Origin: Nitrospirota bacterium
Lineage (GTDB): Bacteria > Nitrospirota > Thermodesulfovibrionia > Thermodesulfovibrionales > SM23-35
Reading direction: 5' to 3'
Length of the DNA stretch: 13,170 bases
NCBI GenBank assembly: GCA_029883145.1
Contig: JAOUJR010000014.1
Location: 1 to 13,170, forward strand
In this document: piece after piece, positions 1-7,728 of the stretch
How positions within the stretch are numbered: position 1 is the stretch's first letter
Layout: every line of letters begins with the position of its first letter
Made by a program: the position numbers and the translations under genes
The notes under the pieces: model-generated
Seen by the model: only the letters and a program-made list of their open reading frames with translations
Database searches by the model: none
What the model was told of the DNA's origin: nothing

Positions 1-1629
<1,629 letters not shown>

Positions 1630-1645
1630 AGCAGTAATAGAAATT

Positions 1646-1684
1646 CCCGCTTATTTTTTGTTCCGTGGTTATGGGCGGGTTTTT
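1646..1684 (+). terminator. Possible rho-independent terminator after ftsH
   Basis: A short GC stem, CCCGC (1646-1650) pairing with GCGGG (1675-1679), is followed by five T residues (1680-1684). It starts 16 bases after the ftsH stop and lies between two convergent genes, where a terminator is expected. The stem is only 5 bp and the loop is 24 nt, so it is a weak example. Confidence 0.4.
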
Positions 1685-1697
1685 CATTTGATTCTAT

Positions 1698-2798
1698 TCA
1701 ACGCGTTTGATTAGTAACGTCCACGATGATCTCAGATGTTCCGAACATCGGAACCCGCTTTACTGCCGTTCCTGAGAAATCAAGCTTATTCAAATCGATT
1801 TTTCGGAGATTCTGGTTGTCGTATGTTCTGAAGTAGACAATACGTTTTGTGAGATCTCGAAAAGTGACCCACTGAGTGGATTCTTTAAGAACTGTCTTTT
1901 TATCCGGCAATGTGTCAGTCACTAAACCAAAGGGGATATCAAAGGTGTTGATGATATGCTGGGCAAGATTAAGAGTTCGTTCCGCGTCCGGTTGTATATC
2001 GGAGAACCTGGTTAAAACAGCGAGGCGGACGAATCTGCTCGGCGGAGTGAAGTCGCCAGGAAGACCGAACATTCCTGACCCGTGACCTGTTGCTGAAAAT
2101 ATGAAACCGGATATCTGATAAGGTTCCGGCTTTTCACTTGTCATACCGACATACTGACGCAAGTTCGTTAACTGCCAGGGAAATCTGGGAGCATTCGTCA
2201 TAATGCCGAGAGGATTGTCATAGATGTTACACATACCGTCTTCATATTCAATAACGATGCAACCACCGTTTGCATCATAAACGATGAAATGCACGGTCGG
2301 GGATATTTTTGTCTTGGGGTCTGTATATTTGAATACTTTCAATTTCTGGATTTCTCGCTTTACATCCTCCACACTTACAAAGTTGCCCAGAATCCAATCT
2401 CCGACCATGGCCTGGGCAAGGGCGAATTTCATCTCACCTGGGGCAACGTCCTGCCATTTCATGTCGGATTCAAACCAAAGCACACCGATTGCAAGTCCTT
2501 TTTCATTCATTCCGTCGGATAGGCCATAATCCATTCCGAAAGATGCAATCCCAACATAGCCATAGCGCGTTTTCCAGGCCAAACCTTCTTCCTCTTTAGT
2601 GGCGGGACTTACATAGGCTTTATTTCTCGGAACCACGATGACATCGTATTTCAGATCAACAGCGAACTCCATTGAGCGACCGATAATGATCGTGCCGTCG
2701 TCGGCTTTGAGCCGGAACACCGTGCAGGAGTCCGCCAACAAAGGGGACAACAAGAACATGCATAAAATGGTAAAAAACATCATTTTCGTTTTCCACAT
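1698..2798 (-). CDS. Secreted choloylglycine hydrolase / penicillin V acylase family (linear amide C-N hydrolase)
   Basis: N-terminal-nucleophile amidase family that cleaves linear amides (bile salts, penicillin V, in Gram-negative members also acyl-homoserine lactones). A signal peptide (about residues 1-24) precedes Cys25 in ADSC, which after cleavage becomes the catalytic N-terminal Cys. Family landmarks: Arg41 in GRSMEF (Glu where Asp is usual), DGMNEKGL (96-102), Asn202 in MTNAPRF, Arg255 in GLPGDFTPPSRF. The substrate-pocket position that is Asn in bile salt hydrolases and Tyr in Bacillus penicillin acylases reads as Trp108, like Gram-negative acylases. The start ATG has a good AAGGAG site 7 nt upstream and its own promoter. 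Two sampled 60-base lines are 50-55% G+C against about 37% in a sampled line of mqnA, a mild hint of transfer. Substrate unknown. Confidence 0.88.
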   Translation of the reverse strand: MWKTKMMFFTILCMFLLSPLLADSCTVFRLKADDGTIIIGRSMEFAVDLKYDVIVVPRNKAYVSPATKEEEGLAWKTRYGYVGIASFGMDYGLSDGMNEKGLAIGVLWFESDMKWQDVAPGEMKFALAQAMVGDWILGNFVSVEDVKREIQKLKVFKYTDPKTKISPTVHFIVYDANGGCIVIEYEDGMCNIYDNPLGIMTNAPRFPWQLTNLRQYVGMTSEKPEPYQISGFIFSATGHGSGMFGLPGDFTPPSRFVRLAVLTRFSDIQPDAERTLNLAQHIINTFDIPFGLVTDTLPDKKTVLKESTQWVTFRDLTKRIVYFRTYDNQNLRKIDLNKLDFSGTAVKRVPMFGTSEIIVDVTNQTR

Positions 2799-2853
2799 AC
2801 TATACTCCTTCCGCCTAACATTATTTTTTATGTCTACACGCTTCTTTTCGAGG

Positions 2854-2882
2854 ATTTTAGGTCAATTTATGGGGAGAGTCAA
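2854..2882 (-). promoter_or_regulatory. Sigma-70-type promoter of the acylase gene
   Basis: On the minus strand TTGACT (2877-2882) is followed after exactly 17 bases by TAAAAT (2854-2859), 5 of 6 matches in each box. A start near 2847 would give a leader of about 49 nt ending in the AAGGAG ribosome site at about 2804-2810. The acylase is therefore probably transcribed independently of mqnA. Confidence 0.65.
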
Positions 2883-2896
2883 GAAGTATTTGTTGC

Positions 2897-3748
2897 TTAT
2901 CGGTCTGTTAAAGAATATTTATTCAATAACCCCAACTCCTCTGAATATTTCCTAAACATCTCAAGTCCTTTTTTGTGCTCATCACTGAAATCATAGGATA
3001 ATCCCTCCCAGTAGAAGATCAGCTCTTCTTCTGTAACGGGCAATGAATAGCGGCTGAAAAGTATCTTTTTCCATTCTTGTGCAATTGTATAGAGATTTTT
3101 CAGAGCGAGCTCCTTTGCTCTATTCAAGTCGCGAATAAGTGCATTAAAAAGTTCAGCCTTTTCTGTGGAGGTTTCTTTTCTCACAATCCATAATGCAAAT
3201 ACAAAGGGGAGCGCGGTATGTTCATACCATAAATCTCCAAGGTCATAGACATGGAAACCAGTGATTGTTTTTTTTGCTCTCAGGGCATCATCGCCAATCA
3301 GGAGGTATGCTTCTATGACGCTCTCTGCCAAATCCATAAGCCTTTCCGTTGGTCTCAAGGGACACTCGATACCATAGAATTTTTTAAGAATAATATCGAG
3401 CAGGGCAACAGAGGTCTCTGACTGTGATGATGTGAGAATAGTCACACCATTCAATTCTTCTATCGGCCTCGTGCTAAACAGATATATACTCCTCACCGGA
3501 CCCTGTGAACTTATAGAATGACCATCAATAAGCGTATATCTTTCTTTGTACCTCAAATATTCGATAGATGAGGAAGGACTGATGTCAATCTCTCCGTTTC
3601 TCAGCAGCCGATTCAGTGCAGAAGGGACACTTTCTATGAATTCATACTTCGAGCAGTCAAACCGCTTTTCAAGCATATAGAAAATAGGGAAGGTATTTGT
3701 GTATGCAATTTTTCCTATCCTGAGAAGGGGCTTGTTTTTATCTGGCAC
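2897..3748 (-). CDS. mqnA: Chorismate dehydratase MqnA (futalosine menaquinone pathway)
   Basis: First step of the futalosine route: dehydrates chorismate to 3-[(1-carboxyvinyl)oxy]benzoate, leading to menaquinone. The 283-aa length is normal. Periplasmic-binding-protein-like fold with family motifs RIGKIAYTNTFPIFY (10-24), NGEIDISPSSSIEY (51-64), SQGPVRSIYLFS (81-92), LTSSQSETSVALL (105-117), LLIGDDAL (149-156), and a later YDLGDLWYEHTALPF block. Both MqnA and MqnD share this fold; SSQSETS and GPVRSIYLFS favour MqnA. It starts with GTG (3746-3748) inside the end of the upstream cyclophilin-like gene (11-bp overlap), with an AAAGGA site about 9-10 nt upstream, so the two are co-transcribed and probably coupled. 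No other mqn gene is in the window. Confidence 0.93.
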   Translation of the reverse strand: MPDKNKPLLRIGKIAYTNTFPIFYMLEKRFDCSKYEFIESVPSALNRLLRNGEIDISPSSSIEYLRYKERYTLIDGHSISSQGPVRSIYLFSTRPIEELNGVTILTSSQSETSVALLDIILKKFYGIECPLRPTERLMDLAESVIEAYLLIGDDALRAKKTITGFHVYDLGDLWYEHTALPFVFALWIVRKETSTEKAELFNALIRDLNRAKELALKNLYTIAQEWKKILFSRYSLPVTEEELIFYWEGLSYDFSDEHKKGLEMFRKYSEELGLLNKYSLTDR

Positions 3749-4127
3749 CTGTTTCTATCCTTTCAATACTGATTGTATTAGAATCTTTTACATTTTTGAG
3801 TAGAGAGGCATCTCCATCGATTCTTCCTACAAGATTTACCTCACTCGCAGGGACAGGCTCAGTGCCTTTACTTAAAGGGGTTGTGCCAAAGAATATGCAT
3901 AGTGCATTTCCAGGCGGCCAGTACCCGATGTCGCCGATCTTTACATCTCTCGTTGCAGTTTCATCAAGTGATTTTTTCACAGGAATCTCAAAATAGAATT
4001 CATCACCCCAGGTGTTGAATCCTGTCTCTATAGGGAGTAAGTTTGCAATTGCTTTTGCACATTCGGTATCAAAGAACTCTGCATCAAGCTCAACATTTTT
4101 AATCGTTATCTTGATTTGTGCGGGCAT
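3738..4127 (-). CDS. Cyclophilin-like fold protein (TM1367/DUF369 type)
   Basis: Small 129-aa soluble protein of the cyclophilin-like beta-barrel family typified by Thermotoga TM1367. Motifs: TGFNTWGDEFYFEIPV (35-50), the hallmark GDIGYWPPGNALCIFFG (65-81) and VNLVGRIDGDA (98-108). Catalytic function of this family is not established; the fold resembles peptidyl-prolyl isomerases but typical isomerase active-site residues are not evident to me. No signal peptide, so cytoplasmic. It overlaps mqnA by 11 bp. The ATG at 4125-4127 has no Shine-Dalgarno at normal spacing (a GGAGG lies 23 nt upstream, too far), and no alternative in-frame start is visible upstream; see the promoter entry for a possible leaderless transcript. 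Confidence 0.85.
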   Translation of the reverse strand: MPAQIKITIKNVELDAEFFDTECAKAIANLLPIETGFNTWGDEFYFEIPVKKSLDETATRDVKIGDIGYWPPGNALCIFFGTTPLSKGTEPVPASEVNLVGRIDGDASLLKNVKDSNTISIERIETGAR

Positions 4128-4136
4128 GACAAGAAG

Positions 4137-4164
4137 TGTATAAGAAAATGCCTCCTTGTTTCAA
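4137..4164 (-). promoter_or_regulatory. Candidate promoter for cyclophilin-like gene/mqnA
   Basis: Minus strand TTGAAA (4159-4164), 16-base spacer, TATACA (4137-4142). The -10 box ends only 9 bases before the ATG, so transcription would begin at or next to the start codon, giving a leaderless or nearly leaderless mRNA. This agrees with the lack of a ribosome site at normal spacing. Box match is moderate. Confidence 0.35.
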
Positions 4165-4185
4165 CCTTATCCTTTCTTTTTGGAT

Positions 4186-4216
4186 TTGACAATGGCAATA
4201 TCTTCTGCAAAAATAT
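4186..4216 (+). promoter_or_regulatory. Candidate promoter for bioB-trxB
   Basis: A perfect -35 box TTGACA (4186-4191) stands 34 bases before the bioB ATG. A possible -10 is AAAAAT (4209-4214, spacer 17) or AAATAT (4211-4216, spacer 19), both imperfect. No biotin-repressor operator (inverted GTTAAC or GTAAAC arms) was seen in 4128-4225. Transcription would start close to the ATG, which has no Shine-Dalgarno. Confidence 0.35.
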
Positions 4217-4225
4217 CTTTTATCT

Positions 4226-5191
4226 ATGATAAAGCATCTTGAAGAGAAAATATTACATGGTGGTGGTCTGTCAAAAGAAGATGCCCTCTCTCTCACTGAA
4301 GTCTCTGGCTGTGACATCTTCAACCTCTTTGCATCTGCAAACAGAATAAGAAATCATTTCAAAGGGAATAATGTAGATCTTTGCTCCATTGTCAATGCAA
4401 AATCTGGTTTATGCTCTGAGGACTGTTCTTTCTGTGCCCAGTCATCTAAAAGTAAAGCAAAAATAGATGTTTATCCCCTTCTTCGCAAAGAAATAATCAT
4501 TCAAAAAGCAAAGGAGGCAAAAGAATCAGGTGCAAAAAGGTTCTCTATTGTCACAAGCGGGAAGAAGATTTCCCAAAAACATCTTTTAAAAATAGCAGAT
4601 ATAATTTCTGAAATTATTAAGATTGGTCTTATCCCCTGTGTGAGCTTAGGCCTTCTTACGGAAAAGGAACTTTTTCAGCTTAAATCAAACGGGCTTGAGC
4701 GTTATCACCATAATCTTGAAACTTCTGAAAGATTTTTCCCACACATATGCAGTACTCATAGTTATGATGATAAACTAAGGACTATACATGTAGTAAAGTC
4801 TCACGGACTTTCTGTCTGTTCCGGGGGTATCTTTGGTATGGGCGAGACATGGCAGGATAGAATTGATATGGCATTTCTGCTGAAAGACCTTGATGTTGAT
4901 TCTGTCCCGATAAACTTTCTCATACCGATTAAGGGAACTGCGTTAGAAAATAGAGATATCCTTCATCCTTTTGAGGCATTGAAGATTATAAGCCTTTATA
5001 GATTCATTCTCCCTGATAAAGAGATAAGAATTTGTGGGGGCAGGATGCAGGTGCTTGGTGAATTTAACTCAATGGTATTTCTTGCAGGAGCCGACAGCCT
5101 GCTCACTGGAAATTGTCTCACTACCTCAGGAAGAAGTTATAAAGATGATTTCAGGCTTATTGAATCATATGGACTCACTACTAAAACATAA
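4226..5191 (+). CDS. bioB: Biotin synthase BioB (possibly the anaerobe-type with altered auxiliary cluster)
   Basis: Radical-SAM enzyme inserting sulfur into dethiobiotin, the last step of biotin synthesis. 321 aa, normal length. CSEDCSFC gives the radical-SAM cluster ligands Cys63, Cys67, Cys70; the family blocks YHHNLETS (160-167) and VCSGGIFGMGET (197-208) are intact. Of the E. coli auxiliary [2Fe-2S] ligands Cys97, Cys128, Cys188 and Arg260, the counterparts here are Ser107, Cys138, Cys198 and Arg268; one Cys is missing, and a new Cys270 follows the Arg in IRICGGR. The N-terminal region aligns with Bacillus-type BioB, supporting the ATG at 4226 although no ribosome site precedes it. It is divergent from the cyclophilin-like gene and 13 bp from trxB. 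No other bio gene is in the window. Confidence 0.93.
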   Translation: MIKHLEEKILHGGGLSKEDALSLTEVSGCDIFNLFASANRIRNHFKGNNVDLCSIVNAKSGLCSEDCSFCAQSSKSKAKIDVYPLLRKEIIIQKAKEAKESGAKRFSIVTSGKKISQKHLLKIADIISEIIKIGLIPCVSLGLLTEKELFQLKSNGLERYHHNLETSERFFPHICSTHSYDDKLRTIHVVKSHGLSVCSGGIFGMGETWQDRIDMAFLLKDLDVDSVPINFLIPIKGTALENRDILHPFEALKIISLYRFILPDKEIRICGGRMQVLGEFNSMVFLAGADSLLTGNCLTTSGRSYKDDFRLIESYGLTTKT

Positions 5192-5204
5192 GAAGGGGGA
5201 TTGA

Positions 5205-6143
5205 ATGCAGGCTATATCAGATATCTATGATGTGATCATAATCGGTGGAGGTCCAGCAGGCCTTACTGCAGGACTCTATACATCAAGGGCGCGGCTTAAG
5301 AGCCTTCTTATTGAGAAGGGGTGTACGGGAGGTCTGGTAACCACTATTGAGTGGGTAGAAAACTATCCTGGATTTGATGAAGGAATATCAGGAATTGAGC
5401 TTTCGCAAAAGATGGAACGACAGGCAAAGAAGTTCGGTCTTGAAACTGTTCAGGGCTCTGTGAAAGAGATTTATTTGCATGATGAAATAAGACGGGTAAT
5501 CCTTGAGGAAGGTAGAGTATACGAAGCAAGAACGGTGATCCTTGCCACAGGGGCAAATCCGAGACTCCTGAAAATAGAAGGAGAGGAAAAATACAGAGGC
5601 AGAGGTGTCTCATACTGTGCTACCTGTGACGGTGCTTTTTTTAGAGGAAAGAAGGTTGCAGTTGTGGGTGGTGGCAATTCCGCAGTTCAGGAGGCACTAT
5701 TTCTCACTAAGTTGGCAGAGATTGTCTATGTGGTTCACAGGAGAGATCAACTCAGGGCAACAAAGATTATACAGGAAAGGGCATTTGCAAATCCCAAAAT
5801 AAAGTTTATCTGGAATTCCCTGGTTGAAAAAATAGAAGGAGACGATACGGTACATGTCTTGTTTCTAAAAAATGTGAAGAGCGGTGAGGTCTCCAGATTA
5901 GAGGTAGAGGGTGTTTTTATCTATGTTGGATATAATCCAAACACAGGGTTTCTCAATGGCCTTGCAAAATTAGATGAAAATAATTACATCCTTACTGACG
6001 AGGAGATGTCCACCTCTGTGCCGGGGATTTTTGCAGCAGGAGATGTGAGGGCAAAACCTCTCAAGCAGATAACTACTGCGATAGGAGATGGTGCAACAGC
6101 AGCAGTGTCAGCAGAGAAATATATTTCTCAGATAAAAAGGTAA
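5205..6143 (+). CDS. trxB: Thioredoxin-disulfide reductase TrxB
   Basis: FAD/NADPH flavoenzyme that reduces thioredoxin in the cytoplasm. 312 aa, typical of the low-molecular-weight bacterial enzyme. FAD site GGGPAG (14-19), redox pair Cys138-Ala-Thr-Cys141, NADPH-binding GGGNSA (155-160), NADPH phosphate clamp HRRDQLR (178-184) indicating NADPH rather than NADH use, and C-terminal FAD motif GIFAAGDVR. Start ATG is preceded by a strong GGGGGA ribosome site about 4 nt upstream. The 13-bp spacing after bioB suggests one transcript; a metabolic link is not obvious, though BioB needs reducing power. It meets the DUF72 gene tail to tail 21 bp downstream. Confidence 0.96.
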   Translation: MQAISDIYDVIIIGGGPAGLTAGLYTSRARLKSLLIEKGCTGGLVTTIEWVENYPGFDEGISGIELSQKMERQAKKFGLETVQGSVKEIYLHDEIRRVILEEGRVYEARTVILATGANPRLLKIEGEEKYRGRGVSYCATCDGAFFRGKKVAVVGGGNSAVQEALFLTKLAEIVYVVHRRDQLRATKIIQERAFANPKIKFIWNSLVEKIEGDDTVHVLFLKNVKSGEVSRLEVEGVFIYVGYNPNTGFLNGLAKLDENNYILTDEEMSTSVPGIFAAGDVRAKPLKQITTAIGDGATAAVSAEKYISQIKR

Positions 6144-6180
6144 AGAAATACGAGGAAACTCAGACTATCTCTTTTTATCT
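6130..6180. terminator. Bidirectional terminator-like inverted repeat between trxB and DUF72 gene
   Basis: AGATAAAAAG (6130-6139) and CTTTTTATCT (6171-6180) are a perfect 10-bp inverted repeat joining the last codons of two convergent genes, with a small GAG-GAAA-CTC hairpin in the 31-nt interior. Each transcript would place the U-rich arm at its 3' side. It is A/T rich and has a long loop, so strength is uncertain. The arms also encode the basic C-terminal tails of both proteins. Confidence 0.4.
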
Positions 6181-6899
6181 ACAAGTGTGATGAGTTCAGC
6201 AGCATTTTTTGGCGCATTACCACCTGCGTCATTGTTGAAATAGACGAAGACATCTTTTTTCTGCCTCAGATATGCTTTGATACGTTTTGAATCTTCCTTT
6301 AATGAGGCGGTGCTGTATGATGTCGCATAGCTGCCGTCTTCTCCGTGTCTCCTTATATAGACAAAATCAGCAGTCACTGGCAGTTTATCAAGGAACTCAG
6401 GCCAGTCAGCCATACAGAGAGCTGCATTTTCTTTTTCAAGTAAATGAAAAACCTTTTTGGTTATCCATGTTTTGCTCCTGAACTCAAATGTATTTCTCAT
6501 GTGATATGGTTTAAGTTCCTGGATAAAGTCTTTGAGGCGTTCGACATCAATAGTAAAGGTAGGAGGGAACTGCCACAGGATAACTCCTATTTTTTCTTTA
6601 AGCAGTGATGCCCTTGAGAAAAAGGCCTCAATAGGTTCTGCACAATCCTTAAGCTTTTTCACATGTGTGATAAACCTGCTCCCCTTCAGTGAAAAGGTAA
6701 AGTCTTCAGGTGTGGATAAATACCATTTTGAAAACGCCTCCCTTTCAGGGAGTCGGTAAAAAGTGACATTCAGCTCTACTGTTGAAAACTGTTTACAATA
6801 ATAGTCGAGCCAGAGACTCCGTGAAAGATTATCAGGGTAAAAATTCCCTCTCCAGTGATCATAGAGAAAACCGCTGCAACCTATCCTTAAATTTGGCAC
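6165..6899 (-). CDS. DUF72 family protein (YecE-like TIM barrel)
   Basis: Member of the DUF72/YecE family, cytoplasmic TIM-barrel-like proteins widespread in bacteria and archaea without an agreed function. 244 aa, typical. Motifs: IGCSGFLYDHWRGNFYP (6-22), STVELNVTFYRLP (39-51), FSLKGSRFITHVKKL (69-83), IGVILWQFPP (104-113), FEFRSKTW (138-145), YIRRHG and VYFNNDAGGNAPKNA near the end. Start is GTG (6897-6899); the same frame has a stop two codons upstream, so this is the only upstream choice, yet no Shine-Dalgarno precedes it. A -10-like TAAAAT ends 5 nt before the GTG, so a leaderless mRNA is possible. Confidence 0.9.
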   Translation of the reverse strand: MPNLRIGCSGFLYDHWRGNFYPDNLSRSLWLDYYCKQFSTVELNVTFYRLPEREAFSKWYLSTPEDFTFSLKGSRFITHVKKLKDCAEPIEAFFSRASLLKEKIGVILWQFPPTFTIDVERLKDFIQELKPYHMRNTFEFRSKTWITKKVFHLLEKENAALCMADWPEFLDKLPVTADFVYIRRHGEDGSYATSYSTASLKEDSKRIKAYLRQKKDVFVYFNNDAGGNAPKNAAELITLVDKKR

Positions 6900-7173
6900 T
6901 GACTATTTTATCACAATAGGGACTGAGCACGCTATATATACCTGCATCCATAAAATAGAAATAATGTAATCCTTGGTATATTTTTTCTTATTAGGAGGTA
7001 ATTTTTATTAGATTATATTGTTATAACAATTACTTTAATTTTAAAAATATCACTAATTCAATGTGTTATATTGTTTCTATTTTAGATAAATATATAAATA
7101 AATAAGCATAATAATTGAGTTTGAAATTTATTTTAACTATAATCTAAAAAAGATGTATCAATAGGAGATAAAC
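6900..7173. other. AT-rich intergenic region between divergent genes
   Basis: About 270 bp of strongly AT-rich DNA between the DUF72 gene and the secreted protease unit. It holds a minus-strand TAAAAT (6905-6910) just before the DUF72 GTG, a perfect 14-bp palindrome ATTGTTATAACAAT (7017-7030) that could be an operator, an isolated AGGAGG (6993-6998) with no start codon at a usable distance, and the promoter and ribosome site of the downstream gene. No coding sequence was recognised. Confidence 0.6.
7115..7143 (+). promoter_or_regulatory. Strong sigma-70-type promoter of the secreted protease unit
   Basis: TTGAGT (7115-7120), 17-base spacer, then a perfect TATAAT (7138-7143). Predicted start is near 7150, giving a short leader of about 24 nt containing AGGAG (7163-7167) six bases before the ATG. 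The only promoter in the window with a perfect -10 box. Confidence 0.72.
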
Positions 7174-7728
7174 ATGAAAAAGAGTCTCATGAGTATCATA
7201 TGTCTGTGTTTTGTGATGATATTCCCTTCAAGAGCTTACTCAATAATGGTTGGCTTGAGTACCGAAGAACTTACGAAGAGCTCGGAGTTCATTGTTGTAG
7301 GGAAAGTTGAAAGTGTTGAGTCGATATGGAGCAAAGACGGGAAAACAATTATTTCGAGGGCGCTCATTGTTATAAACGAGGTCATTAAAGGAGAGCAGTC
7401 GAAAGAAAGGGTAACTGTCGAATATCCGGGAGGAGAGATAGGAGATATAGGATTAAAGGTCTCTGATGTAAGAACACTTAAAAAAGGAGAAGAAACATTA
7501 CTGTTCTTAAAATCGAAAAAAGATCAGAAGAGGGAAGATGAAATTTCATTATCTATTGGAGAGGAAGATATTTATCAGATTACAGGCAATGCTCAAGGGC
7601 ACTATACTATTGACCATCAGGGGATTGCAAGAAAGGGTGGTTTTTCTCTCATACAGAGAGAAGATGCAACCGATAACAATATCCCGTTGAACATCCTGAT
7701 AGACAAGATACGTGGAGTAAAAAATTGA
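7174..7728 (+). CDS. Exported protein of unknown function, partner of the matrixin-like protease
   Basis: 184 aa with a Sec signal peptide (basic MKK, hydrophobic core to about residue 17, cleavage likely near SRAYS, residues 19-23). The mature part has no Cys and is soluble; it opens with MVGLSTEELTKSSEFIVVGKVESVES, reads as short beta strands with conserved-looking YPGGEIGDIGLKVSD (84-98) and ends in a GIARKGGFSL segment. I do not recognise a characterised family; from memory, similar proteins occur next to matrixin-type proteases in other anaerobic Gram-negatives. The stop overlaps the protease TTG start by 4 bp, so the two are coupled. Because the protease has no visible propeptide, a role as its inhibitor, chaperone or partner is a reasonable but untested inference. 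Confidence 0.75.
   Translation: MKKSLMSIICLCFVMIFPSRAYSIMVGLSTEELTKSSEFIVVGKVESVESIWSKDGKTIISRALIVINEVIKGEQSKERVTVEYPGGEIGDIGLKVSDVRTLKKGEETLLFLKSKKDQKREDEISLSIGEEDIYQITGNAQGHYTIDHQGIARKGGFSLIQREDATDNNIPLNILIDKIRGVKN

Noticed and set aside
6993..6998. Isolated perfect AGGAGG in the AT-rich gap
   Set aside because: No ATG, GTG or TTG at a usable distance; only an ATT-started frame of about 30 codons, not credible without other support.
7013..7075. Exact 10-bp direct repeat TTATATTGTT 53 bp apart
   Set aside because: In DNA this A/T rich a repeat of this length over 250 bp is expected by chance.
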